This document shows, piece by piece, positions 1 through 6,488 of a stretch of DNA of 12,444 bases. The notes beneath the pieces were generated by a model. The model saw only the letters and a program-made list of their open reading frames with translations. It ran no database searches and was not told the origin of the DNA. The stretch lies in assembly GCA_005788935.1 (NCBI GenBank), contig SYAK01000264.1, positions 1 through 12,444 on the forward strand. The letters are read 5' to 3'. The first letter of the stretch is position 1. Every line of letters begins with the position of its first letter. The position numbers were made by a program, and so were the translations under genes. The stretch is from Pseudomonadota bacterium. GTDB taxonomy: Bacteria > Myxococcota > UBA9042 > PHBI01.

Positions 1-804
1 AATCCCGCGGCCGATGCCGCCGCCCATGCCACCCTTGTCCCGGATGTCGTCGTCGTGGTTGGCGAGGAAGGACATCAGGGTCTCGTTGATGAACGACGGG
101 CTGCGGCGCTCGCTCAGGAAGAGGACGCCCTCGAGCACCATGTTCATGAGCGTCACGCGCTGCTCGGTGCGCCGCTCGAGCTTGACGGCGAAGGGCTTGA
201 ACACGAGGTTCGCGAGGATGAGCCCGTAGAAGGTCGTGATGAGCGCGACGGCCATGCTTTGCCCGATCTCCTCGACGGAGCCGCTGCTCATGTTCTTCAG
301 CATGTTGATGAGGCCGAGCAGGGTCCCGAGCATGCCGAACGCGGGAGCGAACTGGGCCATCGTCCGGAAGATCTGAGACTCGGCGCGTTCGATGGCCTGC
401 ATGCGCACGATACGCCAGCGCAGGACGTCGACGACCTTGTCGGGCGGGGTCCCGTCGAGGACGCTCTGGATGCCTGTCCGGAGGAAGGGGTTCTTGACGC
501 TGTGGAGAAAGCGCTCGACCGACGAGAGGTCGTCGCTGAACCAGAGGCGGGCGGCCTGAACGAGGTCGCGCACGTCCTCTTCGGCGTGGAGGCGCTCGTC
601 GCGGAGCACGAGTCGCATCATGCGAAAGAGCCGCCCCATCTCGCTGATCGGATAGCTGACGAAGGTGGCCGCGATCGTGCCGCCGAGCACGATGAGCAGC
701 GACGGGCCGTCGAAGAAGATCTTCGGCGTGTCGGTGGTGAGATAGATGGAGAGGCCAATCAGCAGGCTTCCACCAAAGATGCCGATGAATGTCGACGGGT
801 TCAT
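1..804 (-). CDS. motA: MotA-type flagellar stator / proton-channel subunit (C-terminus cut by window edge)
   Basis: The first 268 codons are visible; the stop lies beyond base 1. Translation starts MNPSTFIGIFGGSLL. The protein shows four membrane segments in the MotA/PomA arrangement: about residues 5-22, 34-51, 147-168 and 182-203, with a roughly 90-residue cytoplasmic loop between the second and third. Two signatures identify it: VLGGTIAATFVSYP in segment 2 and APAFGMLGTLLGL in segment 3, which holds the family's conserved proline region. MotA proteins form the ion-conducting ring with MotB in the inner membrane and push on the flagellar rotor. Length fits, since MotA is usually about 250-295 aa, so only a short tail should be missing. 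The ATG at 804 follows a GGAG at 814-811 with a 6-base spacer. The minus strand here has no stop while the opposite strand shows only low-quality reading. motB would normally follow to the left, outside the window. A MotA-like channel used for non-flagellar motility or transport remains possible. Confidence 0.9.
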   Translation of the reverse strand, partial: MNPSTFIGIFGGSLLIGLSIYLTTDTPKIFFDGPSLLIVLGGTIAATFVSYPISEMGRLFRMMRLVLRDERLHAEEDVRDLVQAARLWFSDDLSSVERFLHSVKNPFLRTGIQSVLDGTPPDKVVDVLRWRIVRMQAIERAESQIFRTMAQFAPAFGMLGTLLGLINMLKNMSSGSVEEIGQSMAVALITTFYGLILANLVFKPFAVKLERRTEQRVTLMNMVLEGVLFLSERRSPSFINETLMSFLANHDDDIRDKGGMGGGIGRGI

Positions 805-810
805 GGCCTG

Positions 811-814
811 CTCC
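811..814 (-). promoter_or_regulatory. Ribosome binding site of the MotA-type gene
   Basis: The minus strand reads GGAG here, 6 bases before the ATG at 804. It supports that start over other candidates. Confidence 0.55.
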
Positions 815-855
815 AGCAGCTCGCGGGACGGTCGCGCCTCGCGCGCGCTCCGACG

Positions 856-884
856 ACTGTAGCCCAAAGTTCCGGGCGCGTCAG
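856..884 (-). promoter_or_regulatory. Candidate sigma-70-type promoter for the MotA-type gene
   Basis: On the minus strand CTGACG (884-879) and TACAGT (861-856) are separated by 17 bases. Each matches the -35 and -10 consensus at 4 of 6 positions. Transcription would begin about 45 bases before the MotA-type start. The evidence is pattern only, in a 202-base divergent intergenic region; no equally good plus-strand promoter was found for the opposite gene. Confidence 0.3.
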
Positions 885-993
885 CCGCTCCGTTGAACGC
901 CGCGAGCGGGCGATTTCGCGCTGGGGTGGTGCGGGGGCGTGACAAATGGCCGGGGATGCCGCACCTGTGGAGTCAGGCCGCCGTCGGCCCTGC

Positions 994-1002
994 GGGAGGG
1001 AG
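994..1002 (+). promoter_or_regulatory. Ribosome binding site that fixes the start of the VDCGG-repeat/RCC1 lipoprotein
   Basis: GGGAGGGAG sits 4-12 bases before the ATG at 1007. An in-frame start at 893 lacks such a site and would put 38 non-hydrophobic residues ahead of the signal peptide. Confidence 0.6.
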
Positions 1003-1006
1003 CGGG

Positions 1007-3328
1007 ATGCGCGAAAAGCCCCGGTTCGTGTGGACAGTCGCCCTCGTCACGGTCGTCTTGGCCTCGCAGGGGTGCGCGTTCATCTTCCCGCCCGACGAGG
1101 GGAGCTGCACCGAGGACGACTGGGAATGTCACTTCGGCGGGGCCCCGACGGACGCGCGAGACACACGTGACGACGCCGGGGCTGCGGACGTCGTGCGCGG
1201 CGACGCGAGGCCCTCTGCGGTCGATGGCGCGTCCGCCGAAGGCGACGGGGTGTCCGGGGCCTCGGACGCCGACGCGGCCGCAGTCGACGGGGGCCAGGCG
1301 TCCGATGGCGCGTCGGATGCGGCAGGGTCCGTGCCGGACAGCGGCCCCGAGGACCCCTGCGCCAACGGTACGCTGGATCCGGGAGAAGAGGCTGTCGACT
1401 GTGGTGGGCGTTGTCCGGCATGCGCTGCCTACGAGACGTGCGCTGACGGGCGGCGTGGGGGCGGTGAATCGGACGTCGACTGCGGCGGGCCCTGTCCGCC
1501 CTGCACGAACGGCGCGCGTTGCGTCTCGGCGGGCGACTGCGTCTCGGGAGCCTGCGACCTCGGGGTGTGCGCCGAGCCGCCAGGGACGTGCACCGATGGG
1601 GAGAAGAACGGCAACGAGACAGACATCGACTGCGGCGGCTCGTGTGCCGCGTGCCTCGGGGGGCAGGCCTGCCGCAGGCTGCTCGACTGCGCCTCGGGGG
1701 TCTGCGCGGCGAGTGTCTGTGCCGAGGCCTCGTGCGAGGACCGGACGCGAAACGGCGGGGAGAGTGACGTCGACTGTGGCGGGGCGTGCGCGCCTTGCGC
1801 CACGGGGCTTCGGTGCGCACGGGACGCGGACTGCGAGACCGAGGCGTGCCACGACCCAGCGGGCAGCTCGGGCGGAGCGGGCAGCGGGTGGTGCGTGGGC
1901 TGCGACGACGGGCGGCGGAACGGGGCGGAGAGCGACGTCGACTGCGGCGGTGACGTCTGTCTGCAATGCCGGCAAGAGGCTGCGTGTGCCGTCGCCCTCG
2001 ACTGTCAGTCGGGGATCTGCGAGTCCGGCACGTGCGGTGGCTGTCAAAACGGACGGAACGACGGGTCCGAGACGGGCGTCGACTGTGGTGGCGGGTGTGC
2101 GGCGTGCCCGACGGGCGAGGGGTGCGAGGTTCACGCAGACTGCGCCGAGGGCGCCTGCGCGGGCGGGCTCTGCCGGGCGCCGAGCTGCGAGGACGGCCTG
2201 ATGAATGGCGACGAGAGCGGGGTCGACTGCGGCGGGGCGTGCCCCGTGTGCGGCGTCGGCTCGGGGTGCCGCTCGAACGCGGAGTGCAATCCGTTCGCCT
2301 ACTGTCGCATCCGGAGCGGCGAGACGGCCGGGACCTGCACCCGGGCGACCATTGCCGCGCTCGGGGCGGGTGACCGGTTCACCTGTGCGCTGCTCGGGGA
2401 GCACGGGAAGGTCGCGTGCTGGGGTGCGGGAGAGGGCGGTAGGCTCGGCCTCGGGGACACACAGGACCGTGTCGTGCCGACGTTCGTTTCTGACCTCTCG
2501 GGGGTCGTCCGGTTGTCGCTCGGGCGGGACCACGCCTGCGCCGTGACGGGCGATGGCGGGCTCTGGTGCTGGGGAGACAACGCGCACGGCAAGGTCGGGG
2601 TCGGCGGGGGTGGCGGGGTGGTGCTCGCGCCGGTGCGACTGCCGTTCGGGGCCGTGCTGGTGGCGGCGGGGGCGTCGCACACCTGCATCACGACGACGAG
2701 CCAGACCGCGCAGTGCTGGGGGTTGAACGAGGATGGGCAGCTTGGCAATGACGCGACGGTGTCCTCGGCGGTGCCGGTCGACGTGAAGAACGCGGCGCGT
2801 GTGCTGCAGCTGAGCGCGGGGCGGGCCCACACCTGCGCGCGGTTCGCGGCTGGCGAGGGGTGGTGCTGGGGGGACAACGCATATCGGCAGGTGCTCGGCG
2901 CGCTGGGCGCGGACCGGTTGACGCCGCTGATGCTCGGCAGCGACGCGGTGGCGCAGGTCGCGGCTGGCGGGCAGATGAGCTGCCACACGACACTGTCGCG
3001 GTCGGTCCGGTGTCGGGGGTGGAACAGCGACACGGCGCAGGGGTCAGCGAAGGTCGAGATCGGGGCGCAGGACGTGGACTGCGACAACGCGCGCTGCTGC
3101 GCTGCGGCCGGCAGCGGTGGTGTGCTGTGCTGGGAGAACGGGTCGGCGCGCGCCGTGACGGGCCTCGACGCGGCAACCAAGGTGGCCGTTGGGGCCGCGC
3201 ACGCCTGTTCGGCCACGAACGCCGGCGTCGTCACCTGCTGGGGGGTGAATGCGCACGGCGAGCTCGGGCATGGGGCTGTCGGGCCGGAGGAGCGACCGCC
3301 GGGCGGGGTCGCGCGCCTCAGCGAGTAG
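1007..3328 (+). CDS. Probable surface lipoprotein: seven Cys-rich VDCGG repeats plus RCC1-like propeller
   Basis: The protein has 773 residues. It starts MREKPRFVWTVALVTVVLASQGC, a signal peptide with a lipoprotein-like cysteine at residue 23; the -3 and -2 residues (S, Q) are not canonical, so lipidation is probable rather than certain. Residues about 30-115 are an Asp/Ala/Gly-rich linker. Residues about 120-445 hold seven Cys-rich units of the form NG-x-E-[ST]-x-[VI]-DCGG-x-C-x-x-C, most continuing GxxCxxxxDCxxGxC; the DCGG cores recur every 27-56 residues. Residues about 448-773 form an RCC1-type beta-propeller: seven segments end in CWG or a degenerate version, followed in the best copies by xNxxGxLG. 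Each blade carries a cysteine pair (see findings). RCC1-fold proteins bind protein or ligand partners; here the location should be extracellular. No catalytic residues are evident. Similar repeats are familiar in myxobacterial secreted proteins. The gene is divergent from the MotA-type gene and is followed by a 152-base gap. Specific role unknown. Confidence 0.9.
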   Translation: MREKPRFVWTVALVTVVLASQGCAFIFPPDEGSCTEDDWECHFGGAPTDARDTRDDAGAADVVRGDARPSAVDGASAEGDGVSGASDADAAAVDGGQASDGASDAAGSVPDSGPEDPCANGTLDPGEEAVDCGGRCPACAAYETCADGRRGGGESDVDCGGPCPPCTNGARCVSAGDCVSGACDLGVCAEPPGTCTDGEKNGNETDIDCGGSCAACLGGQACRRLLDCASGVCAASVCAEASCEDRTRNGGESDVDCGGACAPCATGLRCARDADCETEACHDPAGSSGGAGSGWCVGCDDGRRNGAESDVDCGGDVCLQCRQEAACAVALDCQSGICESGTCGGCQNGRNDGSETGVDCGGGCAACPTGEGCEVHADCAEGACAGGLCRAPSCEDGLMNGDESGVDCGGACPVCGVGSGCRSNAECNPFAYCRIRSGETAGTCTRATIAALGAGDRFTCALLGEHGKVACWGAGEGGRLGLGDTQDRVVPTFVSDLSGVVRLSLGRDHACAVTGDGGLWCWGDNAHGKVGVGGGGGVVLAPVRLPFGAVLVAAGASHTCITTTSQTAQCWGLNEDGQLGNDATVSSAVPVDVKNAARVLQLSAGRAHTCARFAAGEGWCWGDNAYRQVLGALGADRLTPLMLGSDAVAQVAAGGQMSCHTTLSRSVRCRGWNSDTAQGSAKVEIGAQDVDCDNARCCAAAGSGGVLCWENGSARAVTGLDAATKVAVGAAHACSATNAGVVTCWGVNAHGELGHGAVGPEERPPGGVARLSE
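1394..2239 (+). repeat. Seven in-frame copies of the VDCGG-coding unit
   Basis: The core GTCGACTG[CT]GG[CT] (third copy ATCGAC) begins at 1394, 1475, 1625, 1769, 1937, 2078 and 2222. Spacings are 81, 150, 144, 168, 141 and 144 bases, all multiples of three. This indicates expansion of a Cys-rich module of about 47-56 residues inside one gene. Confidence 0.85.
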
Positions 3329-3335
3329 CGCTACC

Positions 3336-3361
3336 AAGTTCATGTTTTCGGACACGCCCCC
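3336..3361 (+). repeat. Intergenic motif GTTCAT-N5-CGGACA, copy A
   Basis: The sequence 3336-3356 matches 11734-11754 at 19 of 21 bases, and both are followed by a run of five C. A third, looser copy is at 11777-11804. All copies are on the plus strand in non-coding DNA. Function is unknown; a transcription, termination or RNA-structure signal are all possible. Confidence 0.55.
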
Positions 3362-3389
3362 TCGGATTCCTCACAGGCTTGTTGGGGAG

Positions 3390-3426
3390 TTGACGGCGTG
3401 CGCGGACGGCTGGCACACTTCAAGCT
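3390..3426 (+). promoter_or_regulatory. Promoter candidate upstream of the Asp-repeat lipoprotein
   Basis: Two overlapping readings exist. A sigma-70-like reading is TTGACG (3390-3395), 18 bases, then CACACT (3414-3419). A sigma-54-like reading is TGGCAC-N5-AAGCT (3411-3426), which has the -24 core TGGCAC and GG and GC at the required distance but lacks the TT of the -12 box. Either would give a leader of about 40-60 bases before the ATG at 3481. Confidence 0.3.
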
Positions 3427-3469
3427 CCCCCTGCGGCAGGGGATGTGTCGGGTCGGCCGAGGCTTGGGC

Positions 3470-3474
3470 GGAGG
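3470..3474 (+). promoter_or_regulatory. Ribosome binding site deciding the 3481 start
   Basis: GGAGG lies 6 bases before the ATG at 3481. The alternative in-frame start at 3445 would prepend 12 residues to an otherwise complete lipoprotein signal. Confidence 0.55.
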
Positions 3475-3480
3475 GACGGG

Positions 3481-4521
3481 ATGAAGCGGTGGCGTCGCGT
3501 TGCGTCAGGGATGCTGGCCGGGCTTGGCCTCGTTGCGGGCTGTGGTCGTGACGAAGGGGCTGGCGGACAGGACCTGGTCGCCGTTCCGGACGCCCGCGGC
3601 GAAGACCTTGGCGCGGGTCCCGAGGATGCTGCCGGGCCCGGAGAGGACCTGGTTGCCGGCACCGGCGGGGATGGCTCCGCCCCGGACGACTCGGGCGCGG
3701 ACGAATCAGGCGCGGACGACGCCGGGTTGGAAGCGGATGCCGACGCGGAGACCGCCGAGAACGGGGTGAGCGACACCGACCCGGCGGGCAGCGATGTGGA
3801 GTTCGAGGGTTGCAAGGGATTCGGGGACGACGACAGGGACACCGTCTGCAATCCAGCCGATCGCTGCCTTGGCGAGGACGACCGCCTCGACGCGGACTCG
3901 GACGGCCTGCCCGACGGGTGCGACCCGTGTCCGGGCAACGCGGTCTTGTCCACCTTCAACTGGGTGCGGTGGACCCCGCCGATCGCCGGCAACTCGGTCG
4001 TGGGGCTTGTCGGGGACGTCGGCGTCACCTACACGTCGTCCCACCCGATCCAGGCGACCACGAGCGTCTACCAGCACAACGTCTTCCCGCCTGAGTTCAA
4101 CATCCCGAACGTCGATCCGACCCTCAAGAACGTCGAGGCGACGCACAACACGCTCACGTTCGCGCGCCCCGTCGCGGACCCGCTGCTCGTGTTCGCGTCG
4201 GTCGGGAGCTCGCGGCAGAACGTCGAGGTGCGCTTTGACCGCCCGATTGTCCTGACCTTCCAGGCGGGGCTCTCCGGGTCGGGGACCACGAGCTTCAACG
4301 GGTTGGAGGGCTACGCGGTGGTGCGCGTGCCAGGTGTGCACCGATCCATTTCGTTCGATTACATGTCTCAGGAATTCTACGCAAAGTTTGTGTTCGGATT
4401 TGGCGGGACGACGAGCGACACCGACGGCGACGGCGTGCCCGACGCCTGCGATGTGTGCCCGCGCGACAACCCCGATGACACCGACGGCGACGGCACCTGC
4501 GACAGTGAAGGGACTCGCTGA
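3481..4521 (+). CDS. Lipoprotein with thrombospondin-3-like Asp repeats around a beta-rich domain
   Basis: The protein has 346 residues. The N-terminus MKRWRRVASGMLAGLGLVAGC is a textbook lipoprotein signal, with lipobox V-A-G-C and lipidated Cys21. Residues 22-108 are a low-complexity Asp/Ala/Gly/Glu linker. Residues about 110-152 contain Asp- and Cys-rich repeats (DADSDGLPDGCDPCPGN) of the thrombospondin type 3 kind, which bind calcium through alternating Asp. Residues about 153-309 form a separate domain rich in predicted beta strands, with no family I can name; the pattern DPLLVFASVG followed by a late aromatic YMSQEFYAKFVFGF resembles jelly-roll domains of secreted proteins. Residues 312-346 are two more Asp repeats (DTDGDGVPDACDVCP, DTDGDGTCDSEG), so the Asp repeats bracket the central domain. 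The protein should be anchored by lipid and folded by calcium outside the cytoplasm. The next gene begins 71 bases downstream on the same strand, so co-transcription is possible. Confidence 0.88.
   Translation: MKRWRRVASGMLAGLGLVAGCGRDEGAGGQDLVAVPDARGEDLGAGPEDAAGPGEDLVAGTGGDGSAPDDSGADESGADDAGLEADADAETAENGVSDTDPAGSDVEFEGCKGFGDDDRDTVCNPADRCLGEDDRLDADSDGLPDGCDPCPGNAVLSTFNWVRWTPPIAGNSVVGLVGDVGVTYTSSHPIQATTSVYQHNVFPPEFNIPNVDPTLKNVEATHNTLTFARPVADPLLVFASVGSSRQNVEVRFDRPIVLTFQAGLSGSGTTSFNGLEGYAVVRVPGVHRSISFDYMSQEFYAKFVFGFGGTTSDTDGDGVPDACDVCPRDNPDDTDGDGTCDSEGTR
4417..4494 (+). repeat. Direct 18-base repeat coding for the DTDGDG calcium-loop motif
   Basis: GACACCGACGGCGACGGC occurs exactly at 4417-4434 and again at 4477-4494, 60 bases (20 codons) apart. 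Both copies encode the same Asp-repeat motif, so identity at the DNA level may reflect recent duplication or coding constraint. Confidence 0.7.
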
Positions 4522-4577
4522 CCTCGACAACGCGGCCAAAGGCCTGTAGCCTCTCTGCCCACGACCAGACACAGACG

Positions 4578-4584
4578 AAGGGGA
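4578..4584 (+). promoter_or_regulatory. Ribosome binding site of the lysyl oxidase gene
   Basis: AAGGGGA ends 8 bases before the ATG at 4593, which is the first in-frame ATG and directly precedes a signal peptide. Confidence 0.5.
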
Positions 4585-4592
4585 CCCTCCGC

Positions 4593-6488
4593 ATGCTTCG
4601 ACGCGCACGCTCGCTCCCGCCGCTCCTCGCGGCAACACTCGGTTTCGGCTGCGGGGACGACCCGAAGCCCGCGGCTTACGTGGACGCCCTCGGCGACACG
4701 GCGGTCGTGAACGCCGACCCGGGCTCGATGCTCGCCCTGACAATGGACAGCACCGTCGGCGTCCTGCTCGACGAGATCCCGCAGTCCGCGCAGGCGCGGG
4801 CGGTGGCGGCGCTCGAGGACAAGCCCGAGTCCTTCTGGGAGGATCGGGCGCGACGCCAGATCGAGGCTACCGGCTACCGCCTCATCTTCCGCAACCTGTA
4901 TTTCGAGCCTGAGGAGGGCAAGGGCATCCTGCCGCTGCCGCCCGTCGAGAAGTGGGTCATCACCTTCAAGGGCCCTGCCGGGTTGCGGGAAATCGACGGG
5001 CACAAGGTGTGGGCGCGCGACTTCCGCTTCGCGAGCGTCCTGCTTGGACCCGCCGATCAGGCGGAGCTGGCGGATGCCCGCCTGACGGCCCCCGGTGTGG
5101 CCGTCGAAGAAGACTTCGTGCTCCCCGTCGACCCCGAGCACATCCTCGAGCGGACGGATTTTGCCTGCATGAACGAGGCGGATTTCCCGCCGAACAGCGT
5201 CGACACCGAGAACGCCCGGAGCTTCTTCGACGACACGTGCACGGGCGGGACGACGGTCGAGAACGACGGCTGCCACTTGAGCTTTCCGATCCCTGACAAG
5301 GATTGCGCCGAGGCGATTCGCGACCACATCGGGGCGGTCGCGACGAAGGTCCGCTTCGAGCGGATCGCGTGGGATGAGGCGACCGCCGACGCGGCTCGCC
5401 ATGGGCAGCAGCTGCCTGGCGTCTCCGAGCTGCGCGCGATGCCCGAGGGTGTGGCCGACAATCGCGTGGTGTATCGCTACTTCGCACCAGATTCGTGTGC
5501 GATTTCCGAGGGGTGTGTTGGAGGCGCGGGCTGGAGGAGGCTGCTCCAGTTCACCGCCACGGTGCAGAACCTCGGCGCGGTCGACTCGGCGATCGGCGAC
5601 GTGAGCCCGGGCACCCCGCCGGTGACGAATCGGCTGGTGAGCATGAGCGAATGCCACGGGCACATGCATTTCAATCACTATGGCAATTTCACCTTTGGTG
5701 CCGGCGGGCAGCATCTGGGCAGCAAGCGGGCCTTCTGCCTCGAGAGCACCTGGCGCTACTTCAACAACGAGGATACGCCGTTCACGCATCCCTATACCTG
5801 CAGCTTTCAGGGGACGGCCGCGGGGTGGGGTGACGACTACATCGCCGGGCTCGACTGCCAGTGGGTCGACGTGACGCCCGTCGACACGCGCGACGCCCCG
5901 CACACGGCCGACCTGACGTTCCACGTGAACCCGGACCGGTTCCTCTGCGAGGGCACCTTCATCACCGACGCTGAAGGACAGATGACCTTCGTGGAGACCG
6001 AGTTCACGAACGAGGCCGGCGAGAAGGAGAGCCGCATCGCGTGTGAGGAGACCGAGGGCGCGGCTGACAACAACGTCGCCACGGCGTCGGTCACGCTGCC
6101 GAGAGGCAACGGCGGGATGCTCACGACGCCATGCGCCCGCGGGCAGCTCGGGCCGAAGCGCAACTGCGGCTTCTCGGCGCCGTCGGAAGGCATCACCTGC
6201 ACGCCTGGCGAGACCGTGACGCTCAGCTGCACGGGGGGCAGCGCGACCGAGCCCGGGGTCGCCCGGGTGTGCGAGGGCAGCAACGTGCTCGGCACCATCC
6301 CGTGCCTCTTCCGCGAGGCGCTCGGCTCGGTGACCCTGACGGGGGCGGCAGTGGATGTGACGGTCACCTGCCCGGCGGTGCGCTCGGCCGACATCGGCGA
6401 GGACGGCGGCCTCATCGGGGTCTACACCGGCGCGGCGCTTGAGGGCGACGCCGTGACCGTGTCGTGCGAAGTCAAGGCGGCGCTCTGA
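4593..6488 (+). CDS. Lysyl oxidase-family copper amine oxidase, exported, probable lipoprotein
   Basis: The protein has 631 residues. MLRRARSLPPLLAATLGFGC is a signal peptide with probable lipidated Cys20; the lipobox is loose. Residues about 25-280 are an N-terminal region I do not recognise. Residues about 290-525 match the lysyl oxidase catalytic domain. ECHGHMHFNHY gives the copper ligands H355, H357 and H359, equivalent to the animal CHxHxH motif. GSKRAFCLES gives K378 and DDYIAGLDCQWVDVTPV gives Y416, aligned to the lysine and tyrosine that form the lysyl tyrosylquinone cofactor (spacing 38 here, 35 in human LOX). The family oxidises primary amines such as peptidyl lysine to aldehydes with release of hydrogen peroxide and ammonia, leading to crosslinks in animals. 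Residues 526-631 are a Cys-containing tail of unknown type. The protein acts outside the cytoplasm. All key residues are present, so activity is plausible; substrate is unknown. The next gene overlaps it by 25 bases or follows at 59. Confidence 0.92.
   Translation: MLRRARSLPPLLAATLGFGCGDDPKPAAYVDALGDTAVVNADPGSMLALTMDSTVGVLLDEIPQSAQARAVAALEDKPESFWEDRARRQIEATGYRLIFRNLYFEPEEGKGILPLPPVEKWVITFKGPAGLREIDGHKVWARDFRFASVLLGPADQAELADARLTAPGVAVEEDFVLPVDPEHILERTDFACMNEADFPPNSVDTENARSFFDDTCTGGTTVENDGCHLSFPIPDKDCAEAIRDHIGAVATKVRFERIAWDEATADAARHGQQLPGVSELRAMPEGVADNRVVYRYFAPDSCAISEGCVGGAGWRRLLQFTATVQNLGAVDSAIGDVSPGTPPVTNRLVSMSECHGHMHFNHYGNFTFGAGGQHLGSKRAFCLESTWRYFNNEDTPFTHPYTCSFQGTAAGWGDDYIAGLDCQWVDVTPVDTRDAPHTADLTFHVNPDRFLCEGTFITDAEGQMTFVETEFTNEAGEKESRIACEETEGAADNNVATASVTLPRGNGGMLTTPCARGQLGPKRNCGFSAPSEGITCTPGETVTLSCTGGSATEPGVARVCEGSNVLGTIPCLFREALGSVTLTGAAVDVTVTCPAVRSADIGEDGGLIGVYTGAALEGDAVTVSCEVKAAL

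Larger units (their letters stand above)
3329..3480 (+). other. Intergenic region with shared GTTCAT motif and promoter-like sequences
   Basis: This 152-base gap holds no credible gene. It opens with the 10-base palindrome GTAGCGCTAC (3325-3334, including the preceding stop codon). At once there follows one copy of the motif GTTCAT-N5-CGGACA (3338-3354) and a C-run, then promoter-like sequences (3390-3426) and the ribosome binding site of the next gene. Confidence 0.6.

Noticed and set aside
1..804. ExbB/TolQ instead of MotA
   Set aside because: Four membrane segments with two at the N-terminus and the APAFGMLGT and GGTIAATFVSYP signatures fit MotA/PomA; ExbB/TolQ have three segments.
55..942. 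A 295-codon plus-strand frame across the MotA-type gene
   Set aside because: It is His/Glu/Arg-rich and featureless, while the opposite strand gives a recognisable four-segment MotA protein.
881..2986. A 701-codon minus-strand frame opposite the VDCGG-repeat gene
   Set aside because: Its apparent repeats are the reverse reading of the VDCGG units, and composition is typical of a shadow frame.
4377..5924. A 515-codon minus-strand frame opposite the lysyl oxidase gene
   Set aside because: The plus strand carries the lysyl oxidase motifs; this frame has no ribosome binding site or recognisable domain.
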